Assembly: GCF_000308515.1 (NCBI RefSeq)
Contig: NZ_BAFV01000006.1
Coordinates: 1 to 33,564, forward strand
DNA from: Nocardia carnea NBRC 14403
GTDB lineage: Bacteria > Actinomycetota > Actinomycetes > Mycobacteriales > Mycobacteriaceae
Reading direction: 5' to 3'
Length of the DNA: 33,564 bases
Under the pieces are notes generated by a model that saw only the letters and a list, made by a program, of their open reading frames with translations, had not been told where the DNA came from and ran no database searches. Below, piece by piece: positions 8,433-16,435 of the stretch. The number at the start of each line of letters is the position of its first letter. Within the stretch, counting starts at the first letter, position 1. The position numbers and the translations under genes are program-made.

Positions 8433-8461
8433 TTGACAGGCCGCTGTGATCCATCTAACGT
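8433..8461 (+). promoter_or_regulatory. SigA-type promoter reading towards the importer operon
   Basis: TTGACA at 8433-8438, a spacer of exactly 17 bp, then TAACGT at 8456-8461. This is a near-consensus housekeeping promoter. Transcription would start around 8468, inside the operator-like palindrome at 8465-8480, an arrangement that suits repression. No other plausible promoter closer to the importer genes was noticed. Confidence 0.6.
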
Positions 8462-8464
8462 TCC

Positions 8465-8480
8465 AAGCAAGCGATTGCTT
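8465..8480. promoter_or_regulatory. Second KstR2-like operator over the importer promoter start
   Basis: AAGCAA-GCGA-TTGCTT has perfect 6-bp arms. Bases 8466-8479 match AnCAAGnnCTTGnT with a single mismatch (ATTG for CTTG). Half-site-like sequences follow: TTGCTTGG at 8496-8503 and CCAAGCA at 8526-8532. The cluster sits at and just after the predicted transcription start. Confidence 0.6.
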
Positions 8481-8549
8481 TGGAGCAACCTAACATTGCT
8501 TGGGTTCCGTGGTGAGCGCTGATAACCAAGCAGCATGCAAGGAGAGAGC

Positions 8550-8666
8550 ATGGGTCTCGGTTCATTCGATACGGCGATTCCGCCGATTTCCCCGTCGACA
8601 CAAGGACACACCGACGGCCGCGGCGCCCGACCCGAACCTGCCCGGCCGCAGTCGGAACCGTGGTGA
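8550..8666 (+). CDS. Possible 38-residue leader peptide
   Basis: ATG 8550 is preceded at ideal distance by AAGGAG (8539-8544), one of the best ribosome sites in this window. The frame gives 38 residues, starting M-G-L-G-S-F-D-T-A-I-P-P-I-S-P-S and ending Q-S-E-P-W. It is rich in Pro, Arg and Gly, has no membrane segment and resembles no family known to me. It is the first ORF on the transcript expected from the 8433 promoter. It may be a true small protein, a leader or the stub of a lost gene. Confidence 0.35.
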   Translation: MGLGSFDTAIPPISPSTQGHTDGRGARPEPARPQSEPW

Positions 8667-8743
8667 GTGGTCCCGGCGGCCACCGGCACCGCGATACCCG
8701 GAAATACGGCCGGACCGGCATTCCGGTGAACAACCCCCGGTAG
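8663..8743 (+). CDS. Possible coupled 26-residue micro-ORF
   Basis: GTG at 8663 overlaps the stop of the 38-residue ORF (GTGA), the same coupling used by real genes in this window. The frame encodes 26 residues, ending G-R-T-G-I-P-V-N-N-P-R, and stops at TAG 8741. The content is basic and unassignable, so it is weakly supported. Bases 8744-9011 hold no further ORF with a ribosome site before the lipoprotein gene, and I see nothing else there. Confidence 0.2.
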   Translation: MSGPGGHRHRDTRKYGRTGIPVNNPR

Positions 8744-9011
8744 TAACCGGACCACCGTCGGAACCAGGCGTCCGGCGCGAACGTGCGGACCTCGGACCGA
8801 ATACTGCGTGTCCGCGCTGACAACGGCCGCGACCCCGGACGTTCGGCGACTCACCGCCCCCGAACCCCCGGCCGGACACTCCCTCGGGCAACGGGCCCGA
8901 GCAGCCGCGTAACGGCATCAACCCATGTGATCGGGCGATTTCCGATGTGAGCGCAGCCCGCACCCACCGGCAGCCCACCCCGAAGCTCATATCGTGCGTG
9001 AAAGGAACTCC

Positions 9012-10586
9012 ATGAACCGCAGAAGGTTTCGCCGTGCCCGGCACCTACTGGCCGCGGCCGTGGCGACGCTGGTCGTGGCCGGTTGCGGGGGCGGCCCCAT
9101 CGACGGCGGTTTCGGCGGCCCGGTCGGCGATATCGACCCGGACGCCGTCCTGCGGGTCACCAGCAGTTCCCCGACCAGGAACCTGGACCCCTACCTGCAG
9201 ACCAGCTACGGCGGCTGGGGGTATCTGACCGTCCTGTTCGACCGGCTCACCACCGTCGACAAAGACGGGAACCTGATTCCCGGACTGGCGAAATCCTGGC
9301 AGTTCGCGCGGGACGGCTCGTATCTGGAGCTGAAACTCCGCTCGGATGTCTCCTTCCACGACGGCGCGGCCTTCGACGCCGCGGCCGTGTCCGCGAATAT
9401 CCACCGGGGCCAGAACATGGAAGGCAGCACGGTCGCCGACGCCCTGCAGAACATCACCTCGGTCGAAGAAGTCGACGACTACACCGTCCGCCTGCATCTG
9501 AAGCCCGGTACCGGTGTGGAACTGCCGGGGGTGTTCAGCACCAACGTCGGAATGATGGTCAGCCCGAAAACGATCGCCGCGGGCACCGACCTCCGCAACG
9601 ATCCGGGCCTCGCCGGTTCCGGCGCCTACGTGGTCACCGAATACGTACCCGAGGAATCGCTGTCACTGGCGCGCGCCGACGGCGCCCCCAACTGGGACCC
9701 GAAGGCCGGGCAGCTCGCCGGAATCGAGTTCGAATGGATTCCCGACGCCCGGACCCGGTTGAACGGAATGAAAACGGGGATGACCGATCTGAGCTGGGTC
9801 AGTTCCGCCAACGAAGTGGTCGAAGCCCAGACACTCGGCCTCAACCGGACCGTGGGCGTCGACGAGGTCGTCTTCCGCAATGTGCTCGGCCTGTACATGC
9901 GGCCCGACGGTGATCTCGCGAAACCGGAGGTCCGGCAGGCCGTGGCCGCCGCCATCGACCCCGCAGCCGTCAGCGCCCTGTTCTCCGGAACATGCACACC
10001 CCATCGGCAGCTGTATCCGGCCGGCAGCTGGCCCGCGGACGAGAACTACGAATACCCGTACCCCTACGACCCGGACAAGGCCCGGGCCCTGGTGCAGGCA
10101 GCCGGCGGCGCACAGATAGCACTGACCTTCGCCGCCGGCACCAATACCGAGAACACCGCGAACGTCCTGCAATCGACCCTGTCGCAAGCCGGTATCGACG
10201 CCGACCTCAACCCGGTGCCCAACACCCAGAACGAACCCCGCTATATCGCCGGCGATTTCCCCTCGATGGTGGCCAACAGCTTCAATGCGAAGGTCGATCC
10301 CGCGGAAACCGTGAACACCTTCCTGTTCGGTGCCTACGCCCTCGCCAACGGTAATCAGCAGATCCGGGATCTGGTGACCCGGGCCGCCGACCCCACCCTC
10401 ACCGACGAACAGCGCGCACCGCTGTACCACCAGGCGTGGGACCTCACGCTGAAAGAAGCCATGTTCGTCCCCATCTGCAATCAGACCAACGCCACGCTGT
10501 TCACCAGCCAGGTCGTCGGCGCACAAGACATCCCGTGGGCGGATCTCGGCATCTTCGACCTCCGCCACGTGGCAATGACCGAATAG
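9012..10586 (+). CDS. Family 5 solute-binding lipoprotein of a Dpp/Opp-type importer
   Basis: A 524-residue extracytoplasmic binding protein (SBP_bac_5 type). The signal peptide starts with an arginine-rich n-region (N-R-R-R-F-R-R), then a hydrophobic core, and ends in a lipobox V-V-A-G-C with C25 as the lipidated residue; Tat export is possible. The mature part has N-L-D-P-Y near its start, the L-A-K-S-W block, and L-x-L-R-S-D-V-S-F-H-D-G, all typical of this class, which binds peptides, nickel complexes, sugars or other oligomeric ligands. ATG 9012 is preferred to GTG 8994 because AAAGGA lies 6 nt before it. It heads a five-gene importer set. The long leader and KstR2-like sites upstream suggest control by the divergent TetR regulator. 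Confidence 0.92.
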   Translation: MNRRRFRRARHLLAAAVATLVVAGCGGGPIDGGFGGPVGDIDPDAVLRVTSSSPTRNLDPYLQTSYGGWGYLTVLFDRLTTVDKDGNLIPGLAKSWQFARDGSYLELKLRSDVSFHDGAAFDAAAVSANIHRGQNMEGSTVADALQNITSVEEVDDYTVRLHLKPGTGVELPGVFSTNVGMMVSPKTIAAGTDLRNDPGLAGSGAYVVTEYVPEESLSLARADGAPNWDPKAGQLAGIEFEWIPDARTRLNGMKTGMTDLSWVSSANEVVEAQTLGLNRTVGVDEVVFRNVLGLYMRPDGDLAKPEVRQAVAAAIDPAAVSALFSGTCTPHRQLYPAGSWPADENYEYPYPYDPDKARALVQAAGGAQIALTFAAGTNTENTANVLQSTLSQAGIDADLNPVPNTQNEPRYIAGDFPSMVANSFNAKVDPAETVNTFLFGAYALANGNQQIRDLVTRAADPTLTDEQRAPLYHQAWDLTLKEAMFVPICNQTNATLFTSQVVGAQDIPWADLGIFDLRHVAMTE

Positions 10587-10611
10587 TCCGCCGGAATTAC
10601 GAGGAGATCCT

Positions 10612-11553
10612 GTGCTGCGTTATGCCGGGCAGCGATTACTGGCGGCGATCCCGCTGCTGATGATCGTTCCACTGTTGATATTTCTTTTGATGGATCTGGC
10701 TCCGGGCGACCCGGCGGTCGTACTGGCAGGGGAGAACGCGACACCGAAACGGTTGCGCGAACTACGCGAAAACCTCAACCTCGACGAGAACGTCCTGATG
10801 CGATACCTGGACTGGCTCGGGTCGGCATTACGCGGCGACCTCGGTATGTCGCTGTGGTCGAACCAGACAGTGGCCGAACTGCTGCTGCGGCGGATGGCCA
10901 CGACCCTGTCGCTGGTGTTGTTCGCGATGGTGCTGGCCGTGACGATCGGCGTCGTCCTGGGCATCCTGGGTGCGCTGCGGCCCGGCGGTGTGGTCGACCG
11001 GGGGATCAACGCCCTGGCCTCGGTGGCGATCGCCATCCCCGCCTTCTGGTTCGGACTCGTCCTGGTCCTGCTGTTCGCGGTGACACACCAGATATTTCCC
11101 GCCTTCGGCTATGTGCCGATATCGGAGGGCGTGGTGCCGTGGTTCCAGCATCTGGTGCTACCCGGTGTCGCGTTGGCGCTGCTCCCCGCCGCCGAGGTGA
11201 CACTGCAACTGCGGTCCGCGCTCGGCCAGGTCCTCGGCAGTGACTACATCCTCAACGCCGAAGCCCGCGGACTGTCCCGGGCGAGCGTGATCGGCAAACA
11301 CGGGCTCAAGAACGCCTGCATCCCCGTGGTGACCGTGCTCGGCTTCCGGGTCTCCGAAGTACTCGGCGGCGCGGTCACCATCGAGATCATCTACAACATG
11401 CCCGGTCTGGGCAGTCTGGCGGTCAACAGCGTCCAGAACCACGACGTCCCGGTACTCCTCGGGTTCGTCCTGTTCACCACGGTCGTCGTCATCCTCGTCA
11501 ATCTGCTCGTCGATATCTCCTACGGCTACTTCAACCCGAAGGTGCGTTCATGA
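10612..11553 (+). CDS. DppB/OppB-like inner-membrane permease
   Basis: A 313-residue membrane protein with about six hydrophobic segments. It opens with the family's typical first transmembrane helix (R-L-L-A-A-I-P-L-L-M-I-V). The cytoplasmic loop that contacts the ATPase, E-A-R-G-L-S-R-A-S-V-I-G-K-H-G-L-K-N-A, is near residues 217-235 and is the DppB version of the EAA motif. The start is GTG 10612 with GAGGAG upstream. It lies 25 bp after the binding-protein gene and overlaps the next gene by 4 nt (ATGA). Confidence 0.92.
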   Translation: MLRYAGQRLLAAIPLLMIVPLLIFLLMDLAPGDPAVVLAGENATPKRLRELRENLNLDENVLMRYLDWLGSALRGDLGMSLWSNQTVAELLLRRMATTLSLVLFAMVLAVTIGVVLGILGALRPGGVVDRGINALASVAIAIPAFWFGLVLVLLFAVTHQIFPAFGYVPISEGVVPWFQHLVLPGVALALLPAAEVTLQLRSALGQVLGSDYILNAEARGLSRASVIGKHGLKNACIPVVTVLGFRVSEVLGGAVTIEIIYNMPGLGSLAVNSVQNHDVPVLLGFVLFTTVVVILVNLLVDISYGYFNPKVRS

Positions 11554-12434
11554 CCGCGACCACACCGGCAGACGCCGGAATCCGGCCCGGGGTGGGCCGC
11601 AGAGTATTCGGCTTCCTGCGCCGCCGCCCCGCCACCGCGACCGCGGCGCTGTTCGTCGCCCTGCTGATCCTCGTCGCGCTCTTCGCACCCTGGATCGCCC
11701 CCCACGACCCGTACGCCCAGGACCTGCTGAACCGGCTCCAACCCCCCGACGCCACGCACCTGCTGGGCACCGACGACTACGGCCGCGACGCGCTGAGCCG
11801 GTTGCTCTTCGGCGCCCGCATCTCGCTGACCGCCGCCCTGCAGGCGGTAGCGCTGGCACTGATCCTCGGACTGCCCCTCGGTGTGGTCGCCGGCTACCGC
11901 GGCGGCTGGACCGACACCCTGCTCACCCGCCTCATGGAAGCCTTGATGAGCGCACCGTCCCTGGTCCTGGCGATCACGATCGTCGCTGTCCTGGGTTCCG
12001 GAATCACCAACGCCATGTTCGCGGTGGGCCTGGTGATGGCACCCCGGTTCTTCCGCGTCGCCCGCGCCTCGACGATGGACGTCCGCGGCGACACCTATAT
12101 CGAGGCCTCCGTCGCCCTGGGGTGCACGACATCGCGGACCATCATCCGGCACATCCTGCCGAATGTGATGCCCCCGATCGTCCTCGTCATCTCCGTCTCC
12201 CTGGGCACCGCCGTCGCCGCCGAGGCGAGCCTGAGCTTCCTGGGACTCGGCGCGAAGGCCCCGGCCGCGAGCTGGGGATCGATGCTCAGCACCGCCGCCT
12301 CGAATATGCAACTCGCCCCGCACCTGGTGTGGCCACCGGGCGTGATGATCTTCCTGACCGTGCTCGCATTCACCTACCTCGGTGACGGTGTGCGCCGAGC
12401 CCTGACAAGGAGCCGCAATGGCAGTAGCAACTGA
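11550..12434 (+). CDS. DppC/OppC-like inner-membrane permease
   Basis: A 294-residue partner permease. It has the short N-terminal OppC_N segment, first transmembrane helix near residues 30-52, then G-T-D-D-Y-G-R-D-A-L-S-R-L-L-F-G-A-R, the invariant loop of this subfamily. The EAA loop is E-A-S-V-A-L-G-C-T-T-S-R-T-I-I-R-H-I-L-P-N. It forms the channel with the preceding DppB-like protein. It overlaps genes on both sides (4 and 17 nt). Confidence 0.92.
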   Translation: MTATTPADAGIRPGVGRRVFGFLRRRPATATAALFVALLILVALFAPWIAPHDPYAQDLLNRLQPPDATHLLGTDDYGRDALSRLLFGARISLTAALQAVALALILGLPLGVVAGYRGGWTDTLLTRLMEALMSAPSLVLAITIVAVLGSGITNAMFAVGLVMAPRFFRVARASTMDVRGDTYIEASVALGCTTSRTIIRHILPNVMPPIVLVISVSLGTAVAAEASLSFLGLGAKAPAASWGSMLSTAASNMQLAPHLVWPPGVMIFLTVLAFTYLGDGVRRALTRSRNGSSN

Positions 12435-13476
12435 CGGACTCCAGCGGCCGCAACCCGCTCCCGGCGCGGCCACCGGCACCCTGCTGCGGGTCCGCGACCT
12501 CACCGTGCAATTCCCCGCCGGTCGCGGCCGCTGGACCACCGTCGTCGACGGTGCCTCCTTCGACGTCGGCGCCGGCGAATCCGTCGCCCTGGTCGGCGAA
12601 TCCGGCTCCGGGAAAACCGTAACCTCCCTGGCGGTCATGGGACTGACCGCACATACCGGCGGACGCATCTCCGGCGGCGCCGTGGAATTCGAAGGCCGCG
12701 ACCTCACCGCACTCCCGCCACGCGAATGGCGCGCACTGCGCGGCACCGGGATGGGCATGATCTTCCAGCAGCCCAGCCGCAGCCTCAACCCCGCCTACAC
12801 GGTGGGCGACCAGATCGCCGAATCGGTCCGCAGGCATCTCGGCCTCGACCGCCGCGCCGCCATGGCCCGCGCAGTGGAAATGCTCGAGCTGGTCCAGGTA
12901 CCCCGCGCCGCCGAACGGGTCCGCGAATACCCGCACGCCTTCAGCGGCGGAATGTGCCAGCGCGTCATGATCGCCATGGTCATGGCCTGCAACCCGCGGC
13001 TGCTCATCGCCGACGAACCCACCACCGCACTCGACGTCACGGTGCAGGAAACCATCCTCCAACTCCTGCGAGACCTGCAGGAACAGACCGGTATCGGCCT
13101 GCTGTTCATCACCCACGACCTCGCCGTGGTCGCCGAACTGTGCCGGCGCGTGGTCGTCATGTATGCGGGCGAAGTGATCGAAGAAGCCGACGCCGAAGAC
13201 CTGTTCTACACACCCCGCCACCCGTACACCGCCGGCCTGCTCGCCTCCATCCCGCATCCGGGCCGCAACCGCGACCGGCGTCTCACCGCCATCGAAGGCC
13301 GCGTACCGGTCGCGGGCGAATGGCCGCCCGGATGCCGGTTCCGGGAACGCTGCCCACACGCCCGGCCCGGACTGTGCGACACCACCCACCCCGCGACCAC
13401 CCCCACCGGGGAACGGAGCACCGCGCGGTGCCTGCGCACCACCGAGCTCGAACTACAAGGAGTGCAGCAACCATGA
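12418..13476 (+). CDS. DppD/OppD-like ATPase
   Basis: A 352-residue ABC ATPase. Walker A is G-E-S-G-S-G-K-T (60-67), the signature is F-S-G-G-M-C-Q-R (175-182), and Walker B ends at D199-E200. After the H-D-L-A-V-V switch region comes the oligopeptide-type C-terminal extension with a cysteine-bearing C-R-F-R-E-R-C-P-H motif, which in relatives can hold an iron-sulfur cluster. It drives transport together with the following ATPase. ATG 12418 has AAGGAG 5 nt upstream and lies inside the previous gene's end. Confidence 0.92.
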   Translation: MAVATDGLQRPQPAPGAATGTLLRVRDLTVQFPAGRGRWTTVVDGASFDVGAGESVALVGESGSGKTVTSLAVMGLTAHTGGRISGGAVEFEGRDLTALPPREWRALRGTGMGMIFQQPSRSLNPAYTVGDQIAESVRRHLGLDRRAAMARAVEMLELVQVPRAAERVREYPHAFSGGMCQRVMIAMVMACNPRLLIADEPTTALDVTVQETILQLLRDLQEQTGIGLLFITHDLAVVAELCRRVVVMYAGEVIEEADAEDLFYTPRHPYTAGLLASIPHPGRNRDRRLTAIEGRVPVAGEWPPGCRFRERCPHARPGLCDTTHPATTPTGERSTARCLRTTELELQGVQQP

Positions 13477-14276
13477 GCCTGCTCGAGGTATCCGATATTT
13501 CGAAGTCGTTCTCGACAGGCCGCGATATGCTGGGCCGCCGCTCGGGCTGGACCCACGCCGTCCAGAACGTCTCCTTCCAGCTCGGCACCGGCGAATGCCT
13601 CGCAGTGGTCGGCGAATCCGGTGCCGGGAAATCGACCGTCGGCCGAATCGTGCTGCGCCTGATCGAACCCGACACCGGCAGCATCGTCTTCGACGGCCAG
13701 GACGTCCGCGCCGCCACACCCACCCGGCTCCGCGCTCTGCGCCGCGGTATGCAGATGATCTTCCAGGACCCGCACAGCTCACTCGACCCCCGGATGAGCA
13801 TCCTCGACGCGGTCGCCGAACCGCTCGTCGTGCACACCGACCTCGACCGCAAAACCCGTACCGCGACCGTGCGGGCCCTGCTGGACAAGGTCGGGATCGG
13901 CGACCGCTACCTCGCCCGCTACCCGGCCGAACTGTCCGGCGGCCAGCTGCAACGCGTCGCGATCGCCCGCGCACTCACCCTGAAACCCAAAATGATCGTC
14001 TGCGACGAACCCGTCGCCGCCCTCGACGTCTCCGTCCGGTCGCAAGTGCTCAACCTGCTGCGCGACCTCCAGGACGAACTCGGATTGGCCTACCTGTTCG
14101 TCTGCCACGACCTCGCACTGATCGAAGTGATCGCCGACCGGGTGCTGGTCATGGCCGGCGGCAGAGTCGTCGAATCGGGCACCGTCGAGGAGATCTACCA
14201 CAACCCCCAGGAGGAATACACGCAAAAACTATTGGCAGCCATCCCCGTACCCGTCCCGCGCAGCGCGCGGCGCTGA
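13473..14276 (+). CDS. DppF/OppF-like ATPase
   Basis: A 267-residue ABC ATPase, the second of the pair. Walker A is G-E-S-G-A-G-K-S (47-54), the signature L-S-G-G-Q-L-Q-R, and Walker B I-V-C-D-E-P-V-A-A-L-D with Val in place of the usual Thr/Ser. It is shorter than the typical 320-residue DppF because it stops soon after the switch region, without the cysteine-containing C-terminal tail. ATG 13473 overlaps the preceding stop (ATGA), with AAGGAG 10 nt upstream. Confidence 0.9.
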   Translation: MSLLEVSDISKSFSTGRDMLGRRSGWTHAVQNVSFQLGTGECLAVVGESGAGKSTVGRIVLRLIEPDTGSIVFDGQDVRAATPTRLRALRRGMQMIFQDPHSSLDPRMSILDAVAEPLVVHTDLDRKTRTATVRALLDKVGIGDRYLARYPAELSGGQLQRVAIARALTLKPKMIVCDEPVAALDVSVRSQVLNLLRDLQDELGLAYLFVCHDLALIEVIADRVLVMAGGRVVESGTVEEIYHNPQEEYTQKLLAAIPVPVPRSARR

Positions 14277-14297
14277 CCCCGGGCGACGGAACACATC

Positions 14298-15137
14298 ATG
14301 GCAATGATCGAACGGATCACCGTAATCCTCGATGTCTTCGACGACCGCACTTCCCGCCTGACCCTGGAGGAAATCAGCCGCCGGTCACAACTGCCGCGTT
14401 CGACCGTGCACCGGATCCTGAAACAGCTGGTCCGCCTCCACTGGGTCGAACACACCCCCTTCGGCTACACCATCGGGCGCCGCGCGCTGCGCATGGGCGG
14501 AATCTCCGAAGGCTACAGCGCGATCCGCGCGGCGGCCGCCCCCGTACTGCAGGATCTGCACAGGCAAACCGGGATGGTCGTCCACCTGGCAGTGCTGGAA
14601 GGAGGCGAAAACGTCTACCTCGACAAAGTAGGTGGCCGTGACGCGTCGACGCTGCCGTCCCGGATCGGCGGCCGCGGCCCCGCTTACGCGACGGCCTGCG
14701 GAAAATCCATGCTCGCCTACCTCGCCCCCGAATGGGTCGACGGCCTGTACGGGCAGCGCCTGCACCGGTGCACGGAACGCACGATCGGCGAGATCACCGC
14801 CCTGCACCGGGAACTCAACCTCGTCCGGCGCCGCGGCATCGCCTTCGACTGGAGCGAAGCCTTCCGGGGCCTGGCCTGCGCGGGCGCCGCCATCCGCGGC
14901 ACCCGCGGACCTCTCGCCGCACTATCGGTCTGCGGCCCCGCCGACACCGCACCGTTCGAGCGGGCAGCCCCACTGGTCGCTGCCGCCGCCCGGGAGATCG
15001 CCCTGACACTCGGCCGCCGCCCGGCCCAGGTCACCGCGCCGGCGCCCCGGCGCTCCCGCGACGACGAAACGATCCACCTCTACGAAGACAGGCGGTCCAC
15101 CTCATGTCCCGACCCCTCGCCGGCTCCGGCGCGCTGA
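14298..15137 (+). CDS. IclR-family transcriptional regulator
   Basis: A 279-residue protein with an N-terminal winged helix-turn-helix (L-T-L-E-E-I-S-R-R-S-Q-L-P-R-S-T-V-H-R-I-L, residues about 20-40) and the IclR effector domain (Y-L-D-K-V-G-G near residue 110, then A-T-A-C-G-K-S-M-L-A-Y-L). IclR proteins sense small acids or other catabolites and often control a neighbouring catabolic operon. It begins 21 bp after the importer ATPase gene and so probably belongs to the same transcript, giving this locus a second regulator beside the TetR. Its last 40 residues are low-complexity and overlap the next gene by 34 nt. Confidence 0.88.
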   Translation: MAMIERITVILDVFDDRTSRLTLEEISRRSQLPRSTVHRILKQLVRLHWVEHTPFGYTIGRRALRMGGISEGYSAIRAAAAPVLQDLHRQTGMVVHLAVLEGGENVYLDKVGGRDASTLPSRIGGRGPAYATACGKSMLAYLAPEWVDGLYGQRLHRCTERTIGEITALHRELNLVRRRGIAFDWSEAFRGLACAGAAIRGTRGPLAALSVCGPADTAPFERAAPLVAAAAREIALTLGRRPAQVTAPAPRRSRDDETIHLYEDRRSTSCPDPSPAPAR

Positions 15138-15976
15138 TCACCGGCGGCGGAGGCGGGTTCGGCAGATCGGCCGCCACCCGCCTGGCCCGCGACGGCGCAT
15201 CGGACACACTGCTGGGCCGCACCGAAGCGACGCTGCGCAGCGCCGCCGAATGGGTGACACAGAATGCCCCGGACGCCACGCCGGTGCAGTGGGTGACAGG
15301 CGATTCCGCCGACGAGGACGATATCGCCCGCGCCGTCGCCCTGGCCGACAACACACCCCTGCGGATCTGCGTCTGCACCGTCGGCGGCGGCACCATGGCC
15401 CCGGTGATGGCCCTGACCGATGAGGTGGTCAGCGCAGACTTCGAACGCAACGTACTGACGGCACTCCTGGCGATCCGGCACAGCGCCGCCGCGATGGTCG
15501 CCCACGGTGGCGGGTCCGTAATCTGCCTGTCCTCCACTGCCGGCGGTGGTTCCTTCCCGTTCATGGGTTCCTACTCCATCGCCAAGGCCGCACTGGAAGC
15601 ACTTGTCCGGGTAGCCGCCGACGAACTCGGCGCGCTCGGCGTCCGGGTCAACGCGATCCGCCCGGGGCTGGTCCCCACCGATGCCGCGAAACCGGGCCTG
15701 ATCGCCGCCGACGAAACTCAGCGGGCCCGGGTACTGCGGGAGAAACCACTCGCCCGGGTGGGGACAGCGGACGATATCGCCGAGGCCGTCCGCTACCTCG
15801 CCGGTCCGGAATCCTCCTGGGTGACCGGCGCCGTCCTCCCGGTCGAAGGCGGTAACCATCTGCGCCGCGCGGCCGACCTCGAAATCCTCGCCCGGAAGGT
15901 GTGCGGCGACGACACCGTCGATCGTGCGCTATGCGGGCAACTTCCCGAACGCTGCGAGCGGGAAACACCGGCGTAG
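15104..15976 (+). CDS. Short-chain dehydrogenase/reductase
   Basis: A 290-residue SDR. The nucleotide-binding motif is I-T-G-G-G-G-G-F-G (a glycine-rich TGxxxGxG variant) and the catalytic set is S-S-T-A-G-G-G-S followed by Y-S-I-A-K, with the upstream N of F-E-R-N-V. The tail has the usual V-R-V-N-A-I-R-P-G and V-T-G-A-V-L-P-V-E-G-G-N blocks. It would oxidise or reduce a hydroxyl/keto group using NAD(P). The start ATG 15104 lies inside the IclR gene, so the two are coupled. Hydroxysteroid dehydrogenase activity would fit the context but is not shown by the sequence. Confidence 0.87.
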   Translation: MSRPLAGSGALITGGGGGFGRSAATRLARDGASDTLLGRTEATLRSAAEWVTQNAPDATPVQWVTGDSADEDDIARAVALADNTPLRICVCTVGGGTMAPVMALTDEVVSADFERNVLTALLAIRHSAAAMVAHGGGSVICLSSTAGGGSFPFMGSYSIAKAALEALVRVAADELGALGVRVNAIRPGLVPTDAAKPGLIAADETQRARVLREKPLARVGTADDIAEAVRYLAGPESSWVTGAVLPVEGGNHLRRAADLEILARKVCGDDTVDRALCGQLPERCERETPA

Positions 15977-16137
15977 CCGAGGGCGTGGTCGATCGACCAT
16001 CGGCCCGGGCCCAGTGCTCCGAGAACGAGCGCGGTGACGGCCAGCTTGCCGCCGGCGAAGGCATGACCCACACCGTGTACGACCATCACACTGCCCAGCG
16101 TCAGGCGTAGCAGTCCCACTGCTGCAACCCGGAAGTG
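15970..16137 (-). pseudogene. Remnant of a DoxX-like membrane protein
   Basis: The minus strand encodes V-G-L-L-R-L-T-L-G-S-V-M-V-V-H-G-V-G-H-A-F, which looks like the first helix of DoxX-family proteins. It joins directly to G-P-G-R-W-S-I-D-H-A-L-G, which looks like their C-terminal motif. The middle two-thirds of a normal protein of about 130-150 residues is absent, and no start codon with a ribosome site is seen. The piece overlaps the end of the SDR gene. I read it as an internally deleted relic. Family assignment is from memory of motifs only. Confidence 0.4.
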
Positions 16138-16292
16138 GGGGAGCGGTCCGGCCCTGAGACCCGGCGAGCCGAGCCGGGCGATGAGGGAACGCCGGGGCGG
16201 GCACGCGCGGCTCCGTCCCGCTCGGGACCCCACAGGTACCGCTGCGAACTTCCGCGGAGATTCCGGAACAGCCCGGATCTGGGCCATCGACC

Positions 16293-16306
16293 GATGATAA
16301 ATCATC
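16293..16306. repeat. Short palindrome in an AT-rich island
   Basis: GATGAT-AA-ATCATC is a perfect inverted repeat with 6-bp arms, inside an AT-rich patch (about 16285-16400) that stands out from the GC-rich surroundings. The whole stretch 16138-16540 holds no convincing gene; it probably carries the promoter and control sites of the exporter gene that follows. Confidence 0.4.
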
Positions 16307-16416
16307 TGAATACTACGATATGCGCATCTAACCATGTATCCGATTCTCGAATCACCCAGCCCTGTCGCCGGAAGAAGAAAAGACAAAGGAAGAGGCATAT
16401 TGCATCAGAACTCGAA

Positions 16417-16435
16417 GTACCTGTCATACAGGTAC
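16417..16435. promoter_or_regulatory. 19-bp inverted repeat upstream of the MFS exporter
   Basis: GTACCTGT-CAT-ACAGGTAC has perfect 8-bp arms and a 3-bp spacer, the geometry of a dimeric repressor site. It is about 105 bp before the exporter start. It does not resemble the IdeR box at 21833, so the exporter may answer to a different regulator. Confidence 0.5.

Noticed and set aside
8500..8820. A 106-codon frame starting at 8500 in the leader of the importer operon
   Set aside because: It has no ribosome site, is highly Arg/Pro-rich and overlaps the operator half-sites; the 38-codon frame at 8550 is better supported.
6986..8854. A 622-codon minus-strand frame across the TetR gene
   Set aside because: It is the frame beside the TetR gene, which has clear motifs, a ribosome site and normal length; the long frame has no recognisable domain.
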